Below are positions 1 through 7,509 of a DNA stretch of 64,000 bases, in pieces. This DNA is from SG8-30 sp963695155 (GTDB lineage: Bacteria; Pseudomonadota; Gammaproteobacteria; Steroidobacterales; Steroidobacteraceae). The stretch covers positions 124,001 through 188,000 of the forward strand of contig CAVOGD010000007.1 in the NCBI GenBank assembly GCA_963695155.1, given 5' to 3'. The position numbers were made by a program, and so were the translations under genes. The notes under the pieces were generated by a model. That model saw only the letters and a program-made list of their open reading frames with translations, was not told the origin of the DNA and ran no database searches. Each line of letters begins with the position of its first letter. The first letter of the stretch is position 1.

Positions 1-89
1 ACGCGGATATCGCCCAGGCCCAGGGCAAAGGCGGCCTGAGGGGCAAGCAACAACGCCGACACTGCGGCGCGGAGTTTCCAGCTCATCAT
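1..89 (-). CDS. fimV: FimV-like pilus/peptidoglycan protein, N-terminus only
   Basis: Only the first 29 codons lie in the window; the gene runs off the left edge. The fragment reads as a signal peptide (two Met, Lys and Arg, then an Ala/Leu-rich core ending in AFA) followed at once by LGLGDIR. That start of the mature protein is typical of FimV/HubP proteins, periplasmic and inner-membrane organisers of type IV pili and polar complexes. Two ATGs are in tandem (89 and 86). A GGGAG ribosome site lies 2 nt before the first and 5 nt before the second, so the second is the better start. The call rests on a short fragment but agrees with two other pilus genes in the window, the FimX-like gene and pilF. 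Confidence 0.6.
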   Translation of the reverse strand, partial: MMSWKLRAAVSALLLAPQAAFALGLGDIR

Positions 90-180
90 GACTCCCGGAC
101 GACCTTCGCCAACGCCCGAGCTTCCGCCCTGACGCGACGCAACAGGTGTGAAATCAATCACAAGTAACTGAATTGCACGG

Positions 181-209
181 ACTATAGCTTACACGCCGTC
201 ATTTACCAA
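181..209 (-). promoter_or_regulatory. Putative sigma70 promoter of fimV
   Basis: On the minus strand TTGGTA (204-209) is followed after 17 nt by TATAGT (181-186). Transcription would start about 85 nt before the fimV start codon. The surrounding 90-294 gap is AT-richer than the rest of the window; nothing else was recognised in it. Confidence 0.45.
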
Positions 210-294
210 AATCTGGCAAGGCGTCACGCAATTCTACTCCGACCGGGTTGCGGCGCGGCCAGTGATTACCACTCCCGGCGGCCCCGCCAGAGCG

Positions 295-1464
295 TCATCG
301 CGCCGCACGGATCCCGGTCCGGGCCGCGTCCAGGCCGCGCAATCTGGCTGCGACCAGCCAGGCCGCAGCCAGCGCCAGCGCGGCGCCGGCCAGAAATGCC
401 GCCTGCGGCGCGACCTCGCGCCACAGCCAGCCGCTCAGCCAGGCGCCGGCCACGCCGCCGGCGCCATAACTCACGCTGCCGTACAGCGCCTGGCCGCGCG
501 CCGCCGCCGCGCGCGGGAACAAGGCCTGCACGAGGGCGACCGCGCACAGGTGGAACAGGCCGAAACTGGCCAGGTGCAGCGCCTGCGCCGCGAACACGAC
601 GGCCACCCGGTCCGGCCACGCCGCCAGCGCGACCCAGCGCACCGCGGCCGCCACCAGCGCCACGACCATGAGCCTCTGCAACGGCCAGCGCAGCATCAGG
701 CGCGGCGCCAGCAGGAACAGGCCGATCTCGGCCGCCACCGCCCAGGCCCACAGCAGGCCGATGGTGGCGCGCGCATAGCCGAAGCGCTCGAGGTAGAGCG
801 AGAAGAAATTGTAGTAGGCGCCGTGGCTGGCGAGCATGAGGAAGGACACGGCGAGGAAGGTGCGCACGCGCGGGTCCCGGAGCGCCGTGCGCAGCGGCGC
901 CCCGACCCCCGCGGATCGCTGGGCGCGGGCGTCCGGCAGGCCTGCCAGCGACGCCGCCGTGATGCCCACCAGCAATGCCAGCAGCCACGGCAGCGATGCC
1001 AGGCCCGCGTGCTCGAACCACATGCCGGCCAGCACCGAGGTCGCGATGAAGCCCAGCGAGCCCCACAGCCGCAGCAGGCCGTAGCGTCCCGCATCGTCGC
1101 CCAGGCGCTGCAGCACGTGCGCGTCGTAGACCGCCATGAACCCGTTCCACAGCACGCTGTAGGCCGCCAGCGCCAGGGCCACCGCCCACAGGGAATGCAG
1201 CACCGGAAACGCGACCACGCACGCGACGGTCGCCAGGCCGGCCGCCTGCAGCAGCGCCAGCGGACGGCCGCTGGCATCGGCCCGCTCGGCGTACAGCGGC
1301 GGGCCGATGATGCGCATGCCGGCGAAAACGCCCATCACCAGGCCGATCTGCACGGCGTCGAAGCCGCGTCCCGCCAGGTACAGCGGCCAGTAAGGCACGA
1401 ACACGCCGAGCGCGGCGAAGTACCAGAAGTACCCGCCCGCCAGTTGTGCCCGTTCGCGGATCAA
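295..1464 (-). CDS. MFS transporter, MFS_1-like (HcaT/LacY-type) family
   Basis: About 389 residues with roughly twelve hydrophobic segments. It begins with the aromatic stretch GGYFWYFAALGVFVPYW, typical of the LacY/phenylpropionate-transporter-like branch (MFS_1_like) in which transmembrane segment 1 starts almost at the N-terminus. It is probably an inner-membrane proton symporter; the substrate cannot be read from the sequence. The gene follows aroC. The chosen TTG start lies in TGAGTTGA, directly after the aroC stop, which suggests translational coupling. An ATG at 1521 is in frame but would add a charged 19-residue leader inside aroC and has no better ribosome site. MFS genes of this type often sit beside aroC in related gammaproteobacteria, which is context and not evidence of function. 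Confidence 0.7.
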   Translation of the reverse strand: MIRERAQLAGGYFWYFAALGVFVPYWPLYLAGRGFDAVQIGLVMGVFAGMRIIGPPLYAERADASGRPLALLQAAGLATVACVVAFPVLHSLWAVALALAAYSVLWNGFMAVYDAHVLQRLGDDAGRYGLLRLWGSLGFIATSVLAGMWFEHAGLASLPWLLALLVGITAASLAGLPDARAQRSAGVGAPLRTALRDPRVRTFLAVSFLMLASHGAYYNFFSLYLERFGYARATIGLLWAWAVAAEIGLFLLAPRLMLRWPLQRLMVVALVAAAVRWVALAAWPDRVAVVFAAQALHLASFGLFHLCAVALVQALFPRAAAARGQALYGSVSYGAGGVAGAWLSGWLWREVAPQAAFLAGAALALAAAWLVAARLRGLDAARTGIRAAR

Positions 1465-1465
1465 C

Positions 1466-2563
1466 TCAGCGCGGTCGCGTGATGACCGGCGTGCGCGACA
1501 CCACGTCGCCGCATTGCGCACGATGCCGCAGCGTGTGGTCCATCAGCACCAGCAGCAGCATCGCCTCGACGATCGGTACGGCGCGCAGGCCCACGCAGGG
1601 GTCGTGCCGCCCGGTGGTGACGATGGACACCGGCTGGCCGTCCACGTCGATCGTCTGGCCCGGCACCTGGATGCTCGAGGTGGGCTTGAAGGCGACGTGC
1701 ACGATCAGGTCCTGCCCGGAGGTGATCCCGCCGAGCGTGCCGCCGGCATGGTTGCTGAGGAAGCCCGCCGGCGTGAGCTCGTCGCGATGTTCGCTGCCGC
1801 GCTGGCCGGCCACCGCGACGCCGTCGCCGATCTCGACGGCCTTGGCCGCGTTGATGCCCATCATGGCGAAGGCCAGGTCCGCGTCGATGCGGCCGAACAT
1901 CGGCTCGCCCAGCCCCGGCGGCACGTTGCGCGCGACGGCCGTGACGCGTGCGCCCACCGAGTCGCCCTCGCGGCGCAGCTGGCGGATGCTCTCCTCGAGT
2001 TCGGCGACGCGGGCCGGGTCCGGGCAGAAGAACGGGTTGTCGTACGCGCACGCCGGGTCGACCGCATCGATCTCGATCGGTCCCATGCGCGACAGCCAGC
2101 CCTGCACGGTCAGCCCCAGCTTCTCGCGCAGGTACTTGCGCGCGATCGCGCCGGCCGCCACGGTCGCCACCGTGATGCGGGCCGACGACCGGCCGCCGCC
2201 GCGATAGTCGCGGAACCCGTATTTCTGCTGGTGCGTGTAATCGGCATGGCCCGGCCGGAAGCGGTCCTTGATGCGCTCGTAGTCGCGCGAACGCTGGTCG
2301 GTGTTCTCGACGAGCAGCCCGATCGCGGCCCCCGTGGTGCGCCCCTCGAAGACGCCGGACAGGATCCGCACGGTGTCCGCTTCGCGGCGCTGGCTGGTGA
2401 ACTGCGAGGTGCCCGCCCGGCGCCGGTCGAGGTCGCCCTGCAGGTCCGCCTCGCCCAGTTCCAGGCCGGGCGGGCAGCCGTCGACGATTGCGCCGAGCGC
2501 CGGGCCGTGGCTTTCGCCGAAGGTCGTGACCGTGAACAGCGTACCGAGTGTGTTGCCAGACAT
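1466..2563 (-). CDS. aroC: Chorismate synthase
   Basis: This 365-residue protein catalyses the last step of the shikimate pathway, converting 5-enolpyruvylshikimate-3-phosphate to chorismate with reduced FMN. The family signatures are clear: GESHGPALGAIVDGCPPG near the N-terminus, RRRAGTSQFTSQRREAD around residues 45-62, and RPGHADYTHQQKYGFRDYRG followed by GGRSSARITV, which holds the flavin and substrate site. Length matches the usual ~360 residues. It starts 10 nt after prmB ends on the same strand and is followed by the MFS gene. The prmB-aroC pairing is common in gammaproteobacteria. Confidence 0.97.
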   Translation of the reverse strand: MSGNTLGTLFTVTTFGESHGPALGAIVDGCPPGLELGEADLQGDLDRRRAGTSQFTSQRREADTVRILSGVFEGRTTGAAIGLLVENTDQRSRDYERIKDRFRPGHADYTHQQKYGFRDYRGGGRSSARITVATVAAGAIARKYLREKLGLTVQGWLSRMGPIEIDAVDPACAYDNPFFCPDPARVAELEESIRQLRREGDSVGARVTAVARNVPPGLGEPMFGRIDADLAFAMMGINAAKAVEIGDGVAVAGQRGSEHRDELTPAGFLSNHAGGTLGGITSGQDLIVHVAFKPTSSIQVPGQTIDVDGQPVSIVTTGRHDPCVGLRAVPIVEAMLLLVLMDHTLRHRAQCGDVVSRTPVITRPR

Positions 2564-2573
2564 GGCTCGCCCT

Positions 2574-3536
2574 TCAGTGCTGCGGCTGCGCCAGCGCGCG
2601 CCGGTGTTCGTGAACCTGCGGCGCGGTCAGCAGCAGCACGCCGCCGCCGCCGCGCTCGAACGACAACCACGTGAACGGCACGCCGGGCCAGGCCGCCTTG
2701 ACCGCGCGCTCTGAGTCGCCGACCTCGACGACCAGGATGCCGGCGGGCGTCAGGTGGCGTGCCGCGCCGCACAGGATCCGCGCGACGACATCGAGGCCGT
2801 CGGCCCCGCCCGCCAGCCCGAGGCGCGGCTCGTGACGGTACTCGGCGGGCAGCTTCAGCATCTCGGCCTCGGCGACGTAGGGCGGGTTGCTCACCACGAT
2901 ATCGTAACGCCGGCGGCCGACGCCGCCGTACACGTCCGACAGCACCGGCCGCAGCCGGTCCGCGAGGCCGTGCGCCGCCGCATTGCGCGCGGCCACGGCC
3001 AGCGCCGCGGCCGAGACGTCCCCGGCGTCCACCTGCGCGTGCGGGAACGCGCGTGCGCAGGCGATGGCGATGCAACCGGAACCCGTGCCGATGTCCAGCA
3101 CGCGGCCGACGCGCGCCGGCTCGACCCAGGGCGCGAAGGCACGCTCGCACAGTTCGGCGATCGGCGAGCGCGGCACCAGCACGTCCTCGGTGACGGCGAT
3201 TTCCTGGCCGGCAAACCAGGTCCTGCCCGTGAGGTAGGCGGACGGCCGGCGCTCGTCGATGCGGCGCGCAACGAGATCCGCCACGCTCTGGATGCCCGCC
3301 TGGTCCACGGCGCGGCCATACGCGGCGGCGGCGTCTTCGTGGCGCAGCTGCAGCGCGTGAAAGACCAGCGCGCCGGCTTCGTCGAGCGCGTTGTCGGTGC
3401 CGTGGCCGAAGTGCAGGCCCGCGCGCGCCAGCCGCCGGGCGGCCCACTCGACCAGCTCCCCGACATCCCGTGCCGCCGGCGGGCCGGGTTGGCGGCGCCG
3501 GCCGGCGGTGGATCGGCCTTTCGGGGCGGTGGGCAT
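2574..3536 (-). CDS. prmB: 50S ribosomal protein L3 glutamine N5-methyltransferase
   Basis: A 320-residue SAM-dependent methyltransferase that modifies a glutamine of ribosomal protein L3. The Rossmann motif VLDIGTGSGCIAIA and the catalytic NPPY motif (VVSNPPYVAEAEM) are both present, preceded by the PrmB/PrmC N-terminal helical domain. PrmB is preferred over PrmC (release-factor methyltransferase) because of the N-terminal region with AYLTGRTWFAGQEI and the neighbouring aroC. The ORF is open upstream to 3611, but the ATG at 3536 gives the normal family length and leaves room for the divergent sco promoter. Confidence 0.92.
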   Translation of the reverse strand: MPTAPKGRSTAGRRRQPGPPAARDVGELVEWAARRLARAGLHFGHGTDNALDEAGALVFHALQLRHEDAAAAYGRAVDQAGIQSVADLVARRIDERRPSAYLTGRTWFAGQEIAVTEDVLVPRSPIAELCERAFAPWVEPARVGRVLDIGTGSGCIAIACARAFPHAQVDAGDVSAAALAVAARNAAAHGLADRLRPVLSDVYGGVGRRRYDIVVSNPPYVAEAEMLKLPAEYRHEPRLGLAGGADGLDVVARILCGAARHLTPAGILVVEVGDSERAVKAAWPGVPFTWLSFERGGGGVLLLTAPQVHEHRRALAQPQH

Positions 3537-3576
3537 CGCGGCGATTGTAGCGGGTCGGGGTGACCCGGCGGCGCTG

Positions 3577-3585
3577 TGGGATAAT
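3577..3585 (+). promoter_or_regulatory. Extended -10 promoter element of the sco-psd-epmA operon
   Basis: TGGGATAAT fits the TGnTATAAT extended -10 form and lies 34 nt before the sco start codon, in the short divergent gap with prmB. Confidence 0.4.
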
Positions 3586-3619
3586 GCCGCGCACTCCCTC
3601 CCGCCCGGCACCGACCTCC

Positions 3620-4258
3620 ATGAAGACCCTGCCCCGCGTCATCCTCCCCCTGCTCGCCATCGCCGTCGGCGCGCTCGCCGGCATGTGGCTGGCGCGCGAC
3701 CAGGCCCCCGCGCGGCCGCCGCTGGAGCGCGCCACGCTGTACCCGGCGGCCCGCACGCTGCCCGCCTTCGACCTCACGGACCAGCGCGGCCGCCCATTCG
3801 GCCCGCAGCGCCTGCTCGGGCAGTGGACCTTCATGTTCTTCGCCTACACCCACTGCCCCGACATCTGCCCCGCAACCCTGGCGGCACTGGCTGCCACGCG
3901 GCGCGAGCTGGCGGACCTGCCACCCGCGCAGCAACCGCAGGTCGTGCTCGTCTCCGTGGACCCTGCGCGCGATACGGTCGAGACGCTGGCGGGCTATACG
4001 GCCTTCTTCGACCCGACCTTCCTGGGCGTCACGGGCGCGCCGGACCAGGTGACGCGGCTGACCGACAGCGTGGGCGTGGTCGTGAGGCCCGGCCCGCCCG
4101 ACGAGTACGGCAATTACTCCGTGGACCACTCCACGGCGGTGTTCCTGGTGAACCCGGCCGGCGAGATCGCGGCGGTCTTCAGTGCGCCGCACAGTCCGGA
4201 CGGCATTGCCAACGATTACCGCGTCATCCTGCGCATGGCCGCGGCGGGTGCCGCATGA
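3620..4258 (+). CDS. SCO1/SenC-family copper protein
   Basis: A 212-residue thioredoxin-fold protein of the Sco family, which delivers copper to, or reduces cysteines of, the CuA site of cytochrome oxidase. An N-terminal membrane anchor (residues 6-25) precedes a periplasmic domain with the copper ligands Cys79 and Cys83 in HCPDICPA and the distal His170 in VDHSTAVF. An upstream in-frame start exists, but the ATG at 3620 gives a proper anchor. It overlaps psd by ATGA, so sco-psd-epmA are translationally coupled. No cytochrome oxidase genes are in the window, so the target oxidase must be encoded elsewhere. Confidence 0.93.
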   Translation: MKTLPRVILPLLAIAVGALAGMWLARDQAPARPPLERATLYPAARTLPAFDLTDQRGRPFGPQRLLGQWTFMFFAYTHCPDICPATLAALAATRRELADLPPAQQPQVVLVSVDPARDTVETLAGYTAFFDPTFLGVTGAPDQVTRLTDSVGVVVRPGPPDEYGNYSVDHSTAVFLVNPAGEIAAVFSAPHSPDGIANDYRVILRMAAAGAA

Positions 4259-5127
4259 GCGCCGCGCCCGGCACGCCCGGCGGCCGCCTGTTCGTCGGCC
4301 TGCAGCACCTGCTGCCGCAGCACCTGCTGTCGCGCGGCATGCACGCCGTCGCGCGCGTGCGCGCCCGGCCGGTCAAGAACCTGCTGATCCGCGCGTTCCT
4401 CAAGGCGTATGCCGTCAACCTGGCGGAGGCGGAGCACACGGACCCGCGGGCCTACGAGTCCTTCAATGCCTTCTTCACGCGCGCGCTGCAGCCGGGCGCG
4501 CGCCGCGTCGATCCGGATCCCGGCGCGGTGGCCTGTCCGGTGGACGGGACCGTCAGCCAGGCCGGCCGCCTGCAGCAGGACCTGCTGCTGCAGGCCAAGG
4601 GCCTGCTGTACTCGGCGGGCGAGCTGCTCAACGACGAGGTCATGGCGCGCGAGTTCCAGGGCGGCGACTTCGCGACCTTGTATCTCGCGCCGTACAACTA
4701 CCATCGCATCCACATGCCGCTCGCCGGCACGCTGCGCAGCGCGCGCTACGTGCCGGGGGACCTGTTCAGCGTCAATGCGACCACGGCCGCCGGCGTGCCC
4801 GGCCTGTTCGCGCGCAACGAGCGCATCGCGCTGGTATTCGACACCGCGATCGGCCCGCTGGGCGTCGTGCTGGTCGGCGCGCTGTTCGTCGGCAGCATGA
4901 GCCTGGCCTGGGCGGGCGAGGTCACGGCCGACCGGCCTGCGCGGCCCCGCATGATGCCGGTCGGCGACCCGCCGGTGGCGCTGGACAAGGGTGCGGAACT
5001 CGGCCGTTTCAACATGGGCTCGACCGTGATCCTGTTGTTCCCGGCCGGGCGGGTGGCCTTCACCGAGCGCCTGCTGCCGGCCGCGTCCGTGCGCATGGGC
5101 GAGCGCATCGCACGCATCGCGGCATGA
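4255..5127 (+). CDS. psd: Phosphatidylserine decarboxylase
   Basis: A 290-residue proenzyme making phosphatidylethanolamine from phosphatidylserine at the inner membrane. The self-cleavage site is FNMGST, with Gly255/Ser256 as the scissile pair; Ser256 would become the pyruvoyl group of the alpha chain. The autoendoproteolytic residues are visible in CPVDGT and YNYHRIHMP. Length matches the ~290-residue bacterial class. It overlaps sco upstream and epmA downstream by ATGA on both sides. The psd-epmA neighbourhood is widespread in gammaproteobacteria. Confidence 0.97.
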   Translation: MSAAPGTPGGRLFVGLQHLLPQHLLSRGMHAVARVRARPVKNLLIRAFLKAYAVNLAEAEHTDPRAYESFNAFFTRALQPGARRVDPDPGAVACPVDGTVSQAGRLQQDLLLQAKGLLYSAGELLNDEVMAREFQGGDFATLYLAPYNYHRIHMPLAGTLRSARYVPGDLFSVNATTAAGVPGLFARNERIALVFDTAIGPLGVVLVGALFVGSMSLAWAGEVTADRPARPRMMPVGDPPVALDKGAELGRFNMGSTVILLFPAGRVAFTERLLPAASVRMGERIARIAA

Positions 5128-6095
5128 CCGACGCGACCTGGCGGCCATCGGCCGGCCTCGCCACGCTGCGGTCGCGCGCCGCCATGCTGGCGCGGATCCG
5201 CGCGCACTTCCGCGAGCAGGGCGTGATCGAGGTACAGACGCCCGTGCTGTCGTCGGCCGCGGTCACCGACCGGCACATCGAGTCGGTGCCGGCGCGGCTG
5301 GCCGGCATTGGCGGCGTGTTCCTGCACACCTCGCCCGAGTACGCGATGAAGCGCCTGCTGGCGGCCGGACTCGGCGACTGCTACCAGGTCTGCCCCGTGT
5401 TCCGCGACGGCGAGCGCGGCCGCCGGCACAACCCGGAGTTCACGCTCGTCGAGTGGTATCGCCTCGGTTTCGGCACGGACCGCCTGATGGACGACGTGGA
5501 CGCGCTGTTGCGGCGGGCGCTCGACGGCCTGCGGGAACTCGCGCCGGCTGTGCGCGTGCCGTGGCGCGATGCCGTGCGCGAGCACGCCGGCATCGACCCG
5601 ATGCGCGCGGACGCGGCCGGCTTGTGTGCCGTGCTCGCGCGCCACGGCATCGCGCCGCCCGACTCGGCGCTGCGCGACCGCGATGCGCTGCTGGACCTCG
5701 TCGTCTCCGCGGTCGTCGGCCCGCGCCTCGGCACGACGGCGCCGACCTTCATATACGACTACCCGGCCGAGCAGGCCGCGCTGGCGCGGACCCGCACGGA
5801 CGACCCGTCGCTGGCGGAGCGGTTCGAGCTCTACCTGGACGGGTTGGAGCTGGCCAACGGCTTCCGCGAGCTGGCGGACGCCGCCGAGCAGCGGCGGCGC
5901 TTCGAGCAGGACCTCACCGTGCGCGCCGCGCGCGGCCAGCCGGCGCGGCCGCTGGACGAACGCCTGCTGGCCGCACTGGCCCACGGCCTGCCAGACTGTG
6001 CGGGGGTGGCGCTGGGCTTCGACCGGCTGGTCATGACGGCGCTGGGGCTCGGCTCGATCGACGAGGCAATGGCGTTCCCGGCGGAACGCGCCTGA
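5124..6095 (+). CDS. epmA: EF-P--(R)-beta-lysine ligase
   Basis: A 323-residue class-II lysyl-tRNA synthetase paralogue (PoxA/GenX/YjeA) without an anticodon-binding domain. It attaches beta-lysine to elongation factor P. Motif 2 is seen in YQVCPVFRDGERGRRHNPEF, the ligase-specific MLARIRAHFREQGVIEV lies near the start, and motif 3 (GVALGFDRLVMTALG) is at the C-terminus. It starts inside the psd stop codon. The substrate gene efp lies only 566 nt beyond its end on the opposite strand, and that EF-P has the required lysine. No lysine 2,3-aminomutase gene (epmB) is in this window. Confidence 0.95.
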   Translation: MTDATWRPSAGLATLRSRAAMLARIRAHFREQGVIEVQTPVLSSAAVTDRHIESVPARLAGIGGVFLHTSPEYAMKRLLAAGLGDCYQVCPVFRDGERGRRHNPEFTLVEWYRLGFGTDRLMDDVDALLRRALDGLRELAPAVRVPWRDAVREHAGIDPMRADAAGLCAVLARHGIAPPDSALRDRDALLDLVVSAVVGPRLGTTAPTFIYDYPAEQAALARTRTDDPSLAERFELYLDGLELANGFRELADAAEQRRRFEQDLTVRAARGQPARPLDERLLAALAHGLPDCAGVALGFDRLVMTALGLGSIDEAMAFPAERA

Positions 6096-6105
6096 GGCGG
6101 GCGGC

Positions 6106-6621
6106 ATGGCATTCACGGGCATCGGCAGGCAGCAGGGCGACAAGCAGCAGGCGTACGCGACGATCGGCTCGCAACTCGAGGGCCTGCTGGCGGGTGAGCG
6201 GGACCCATGGGCGAATGCGGCCAATTGCGCCGCACTGCTGTACACGGCGTTGCCCGACCTCAACTGGGCGGGCTTCTACTTCCTGCGCGGCGGTCAGCTG
6301 GTGGTCGGGCCGTTCCAGGGGGCGCCCGCCTGCGTGCGCATCGCGCTGGGCCGCGGCGTGTGCGGTACCGCGGCCGCCTCGCGCCAGACACTGGTCGTGG
6401 CCGACGTGCACGCGTTTCCGGGACACATCCCCTGCGATGCGGCCTCGAACTCGGAAATCGTGGTGCCCCTGCTCGACGCCGGCGGCTTGCTCGGCGTGCT
6501 GGACCTGGACAGCCCCCGGCACGGACGCTTCGACGCTGAGGACGCGCGCGGCCTCGAGCGGATCGCCGCCACGCTGGCCGCCGCCTGCGACTGGAAGCTC
6601 GCGGGAATAGACGGCCGCTGA
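6106..6621 (+). CDS. msrC: Free methionine-(R)-sulfoxide reductase (GAF-domain, YebR type)
   Basis: A 171-residue single GAF domain. The three cysteines of the fRMsr family are present: one before the core (PACVRIALG), one in GRGVCGTAA and one in HIPCDAAS, which give the disulfide relay that reduces free Met-(R)-sulfoxide. The NWAGFYFL and NSEIVVPLL motifs are typical. It starts 10 nt after epmA and probably belongs to the same transcript. It is a cytosolic oxidative-repair enzyme. Confidence 0.9.
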   Translation: MAFTGIGRQQGDKQQAYATIGSQLEGLLAGERDPWANAANCAALLYTALPDLNWAGFYFLRGGQLVVGPFQGAPACVRIALGRGVCGTAAASRQTLVVADVHAFPGHIPCDAASNSEIVVPLLDAGGLLGVLDLDSPRHGRFDAEDARGLERIAATLAAACDWKLAGIDGR

Positions 6622-6660
6622 GCGGGGGCCATCAGGCCCGGCCGGGGCCGGACTCCGGCA

Positions 6661-7227
6661 TTACTTCACGCGCGCGATGTACTCGCCGCTGCGCGTGTCG
6701 ACGCGGATCACCTCGCCCGGGTTGACGAACAGCGGCACCTTGACGAGGGCCCCCGACTCGAGCCTGGCGGGCTTGGTGCCGCCGGTGACCGTGTCGCCCT
6801 TCATGCCGGGGTCCGTTTCCACGATCGCCAGCTCGACATGGGGCGGCGGCGTGACCGTGAGCGGCTGGCCGTTCCACAGGGTGACGATGCAGACCAGCCC
6901 GTCCTTGAGCCACTGCGCCGCGTCGCCGACCGCGGCCTTGCCGGCGGTGTACTGCTCGAAGCTCTCCGGCTGCATGAAGTGCCAGAAATCGCCGTCGCAA
7001 TACAGGTACTGCATGTCGACGTCGAGCACGTCGGCCGCCTCGACCGAGTCGCCGGACTTGAACGTCTTCTCGATGGTGCGGCCGGTCTTCAGGTTGCGGA
7101 TGCGCACGCGGTTGAAGGCCTGGCCCTTGCCGGGCTTGACCATCTCGTTGTCGACGATGACGTACGGGTCGGCGTCCAGCAGGATCTTCAGCCCGGACCT
7201 GAACTCGTTGGTGCTGTAGCTGGCCAT
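6661..7227 (-). CDS. efp: Elongation factor P
   Basis: A 188-residue EF-P with KOW-like N-domain and two OB domains. It helps ribosomes through polyproline stretches. The modification loop is VKPGKGQAF with Lys34, the residue that EpmA beta-lysylates in other gammaproteobacteria. The C-terminal RVDTRSGEYIARVK is the family signature. The ATG at 7227 follows an AGGAG ribosome site. A TATCAT -10-like sequence lies on the minus strand at 7289-7294. The rest of the 7228-7509 gap holds nothing recognised. Confidence 0.98.
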   Translation of the reverse strand: MASYSTNEFRSGLKILLDADPYVIVDNEMVKPGKGQAFNRVRIRNLKTGRTIEKTFKSGDSVEAADVLDVDMQYLYCDGDFWHFMQPESFEQYTAGKAAVGDAAQWLKDGLVCIVTLWNGQPLTVTPPPHVELAIVETDPGMKGDTVTGGTKPARLESGALVKVPLFVNPGEVIRVDTRSGEYIARVK

Positions 7228-7509
7228 TGCTCCTGCCGTGGCAGCCGCACGAACGCGGGCCGTGGGTGCCGAGAAAAAAGGGCCGCGTATGATAGCGGCA
7301 AGCGCTGCCGCGGGCCACCCTGATCGCCGGCGGAAGCTGCCGCGCGACGCCCGCCGGCCCGGCAACGGCGCCCCGCCCTGCTGCGGCGTGCCCCGCCTCG
7401 CCGGTGAATCGCCGGGTGCCAGTTCCAAGACGCCGGTCGCGTAACGCGCCTGCGCCCCGGTGCTAGACTTCCGGGACAACCGTCGGGTCCGCCTTCGCTG
7501 GAGACAACG

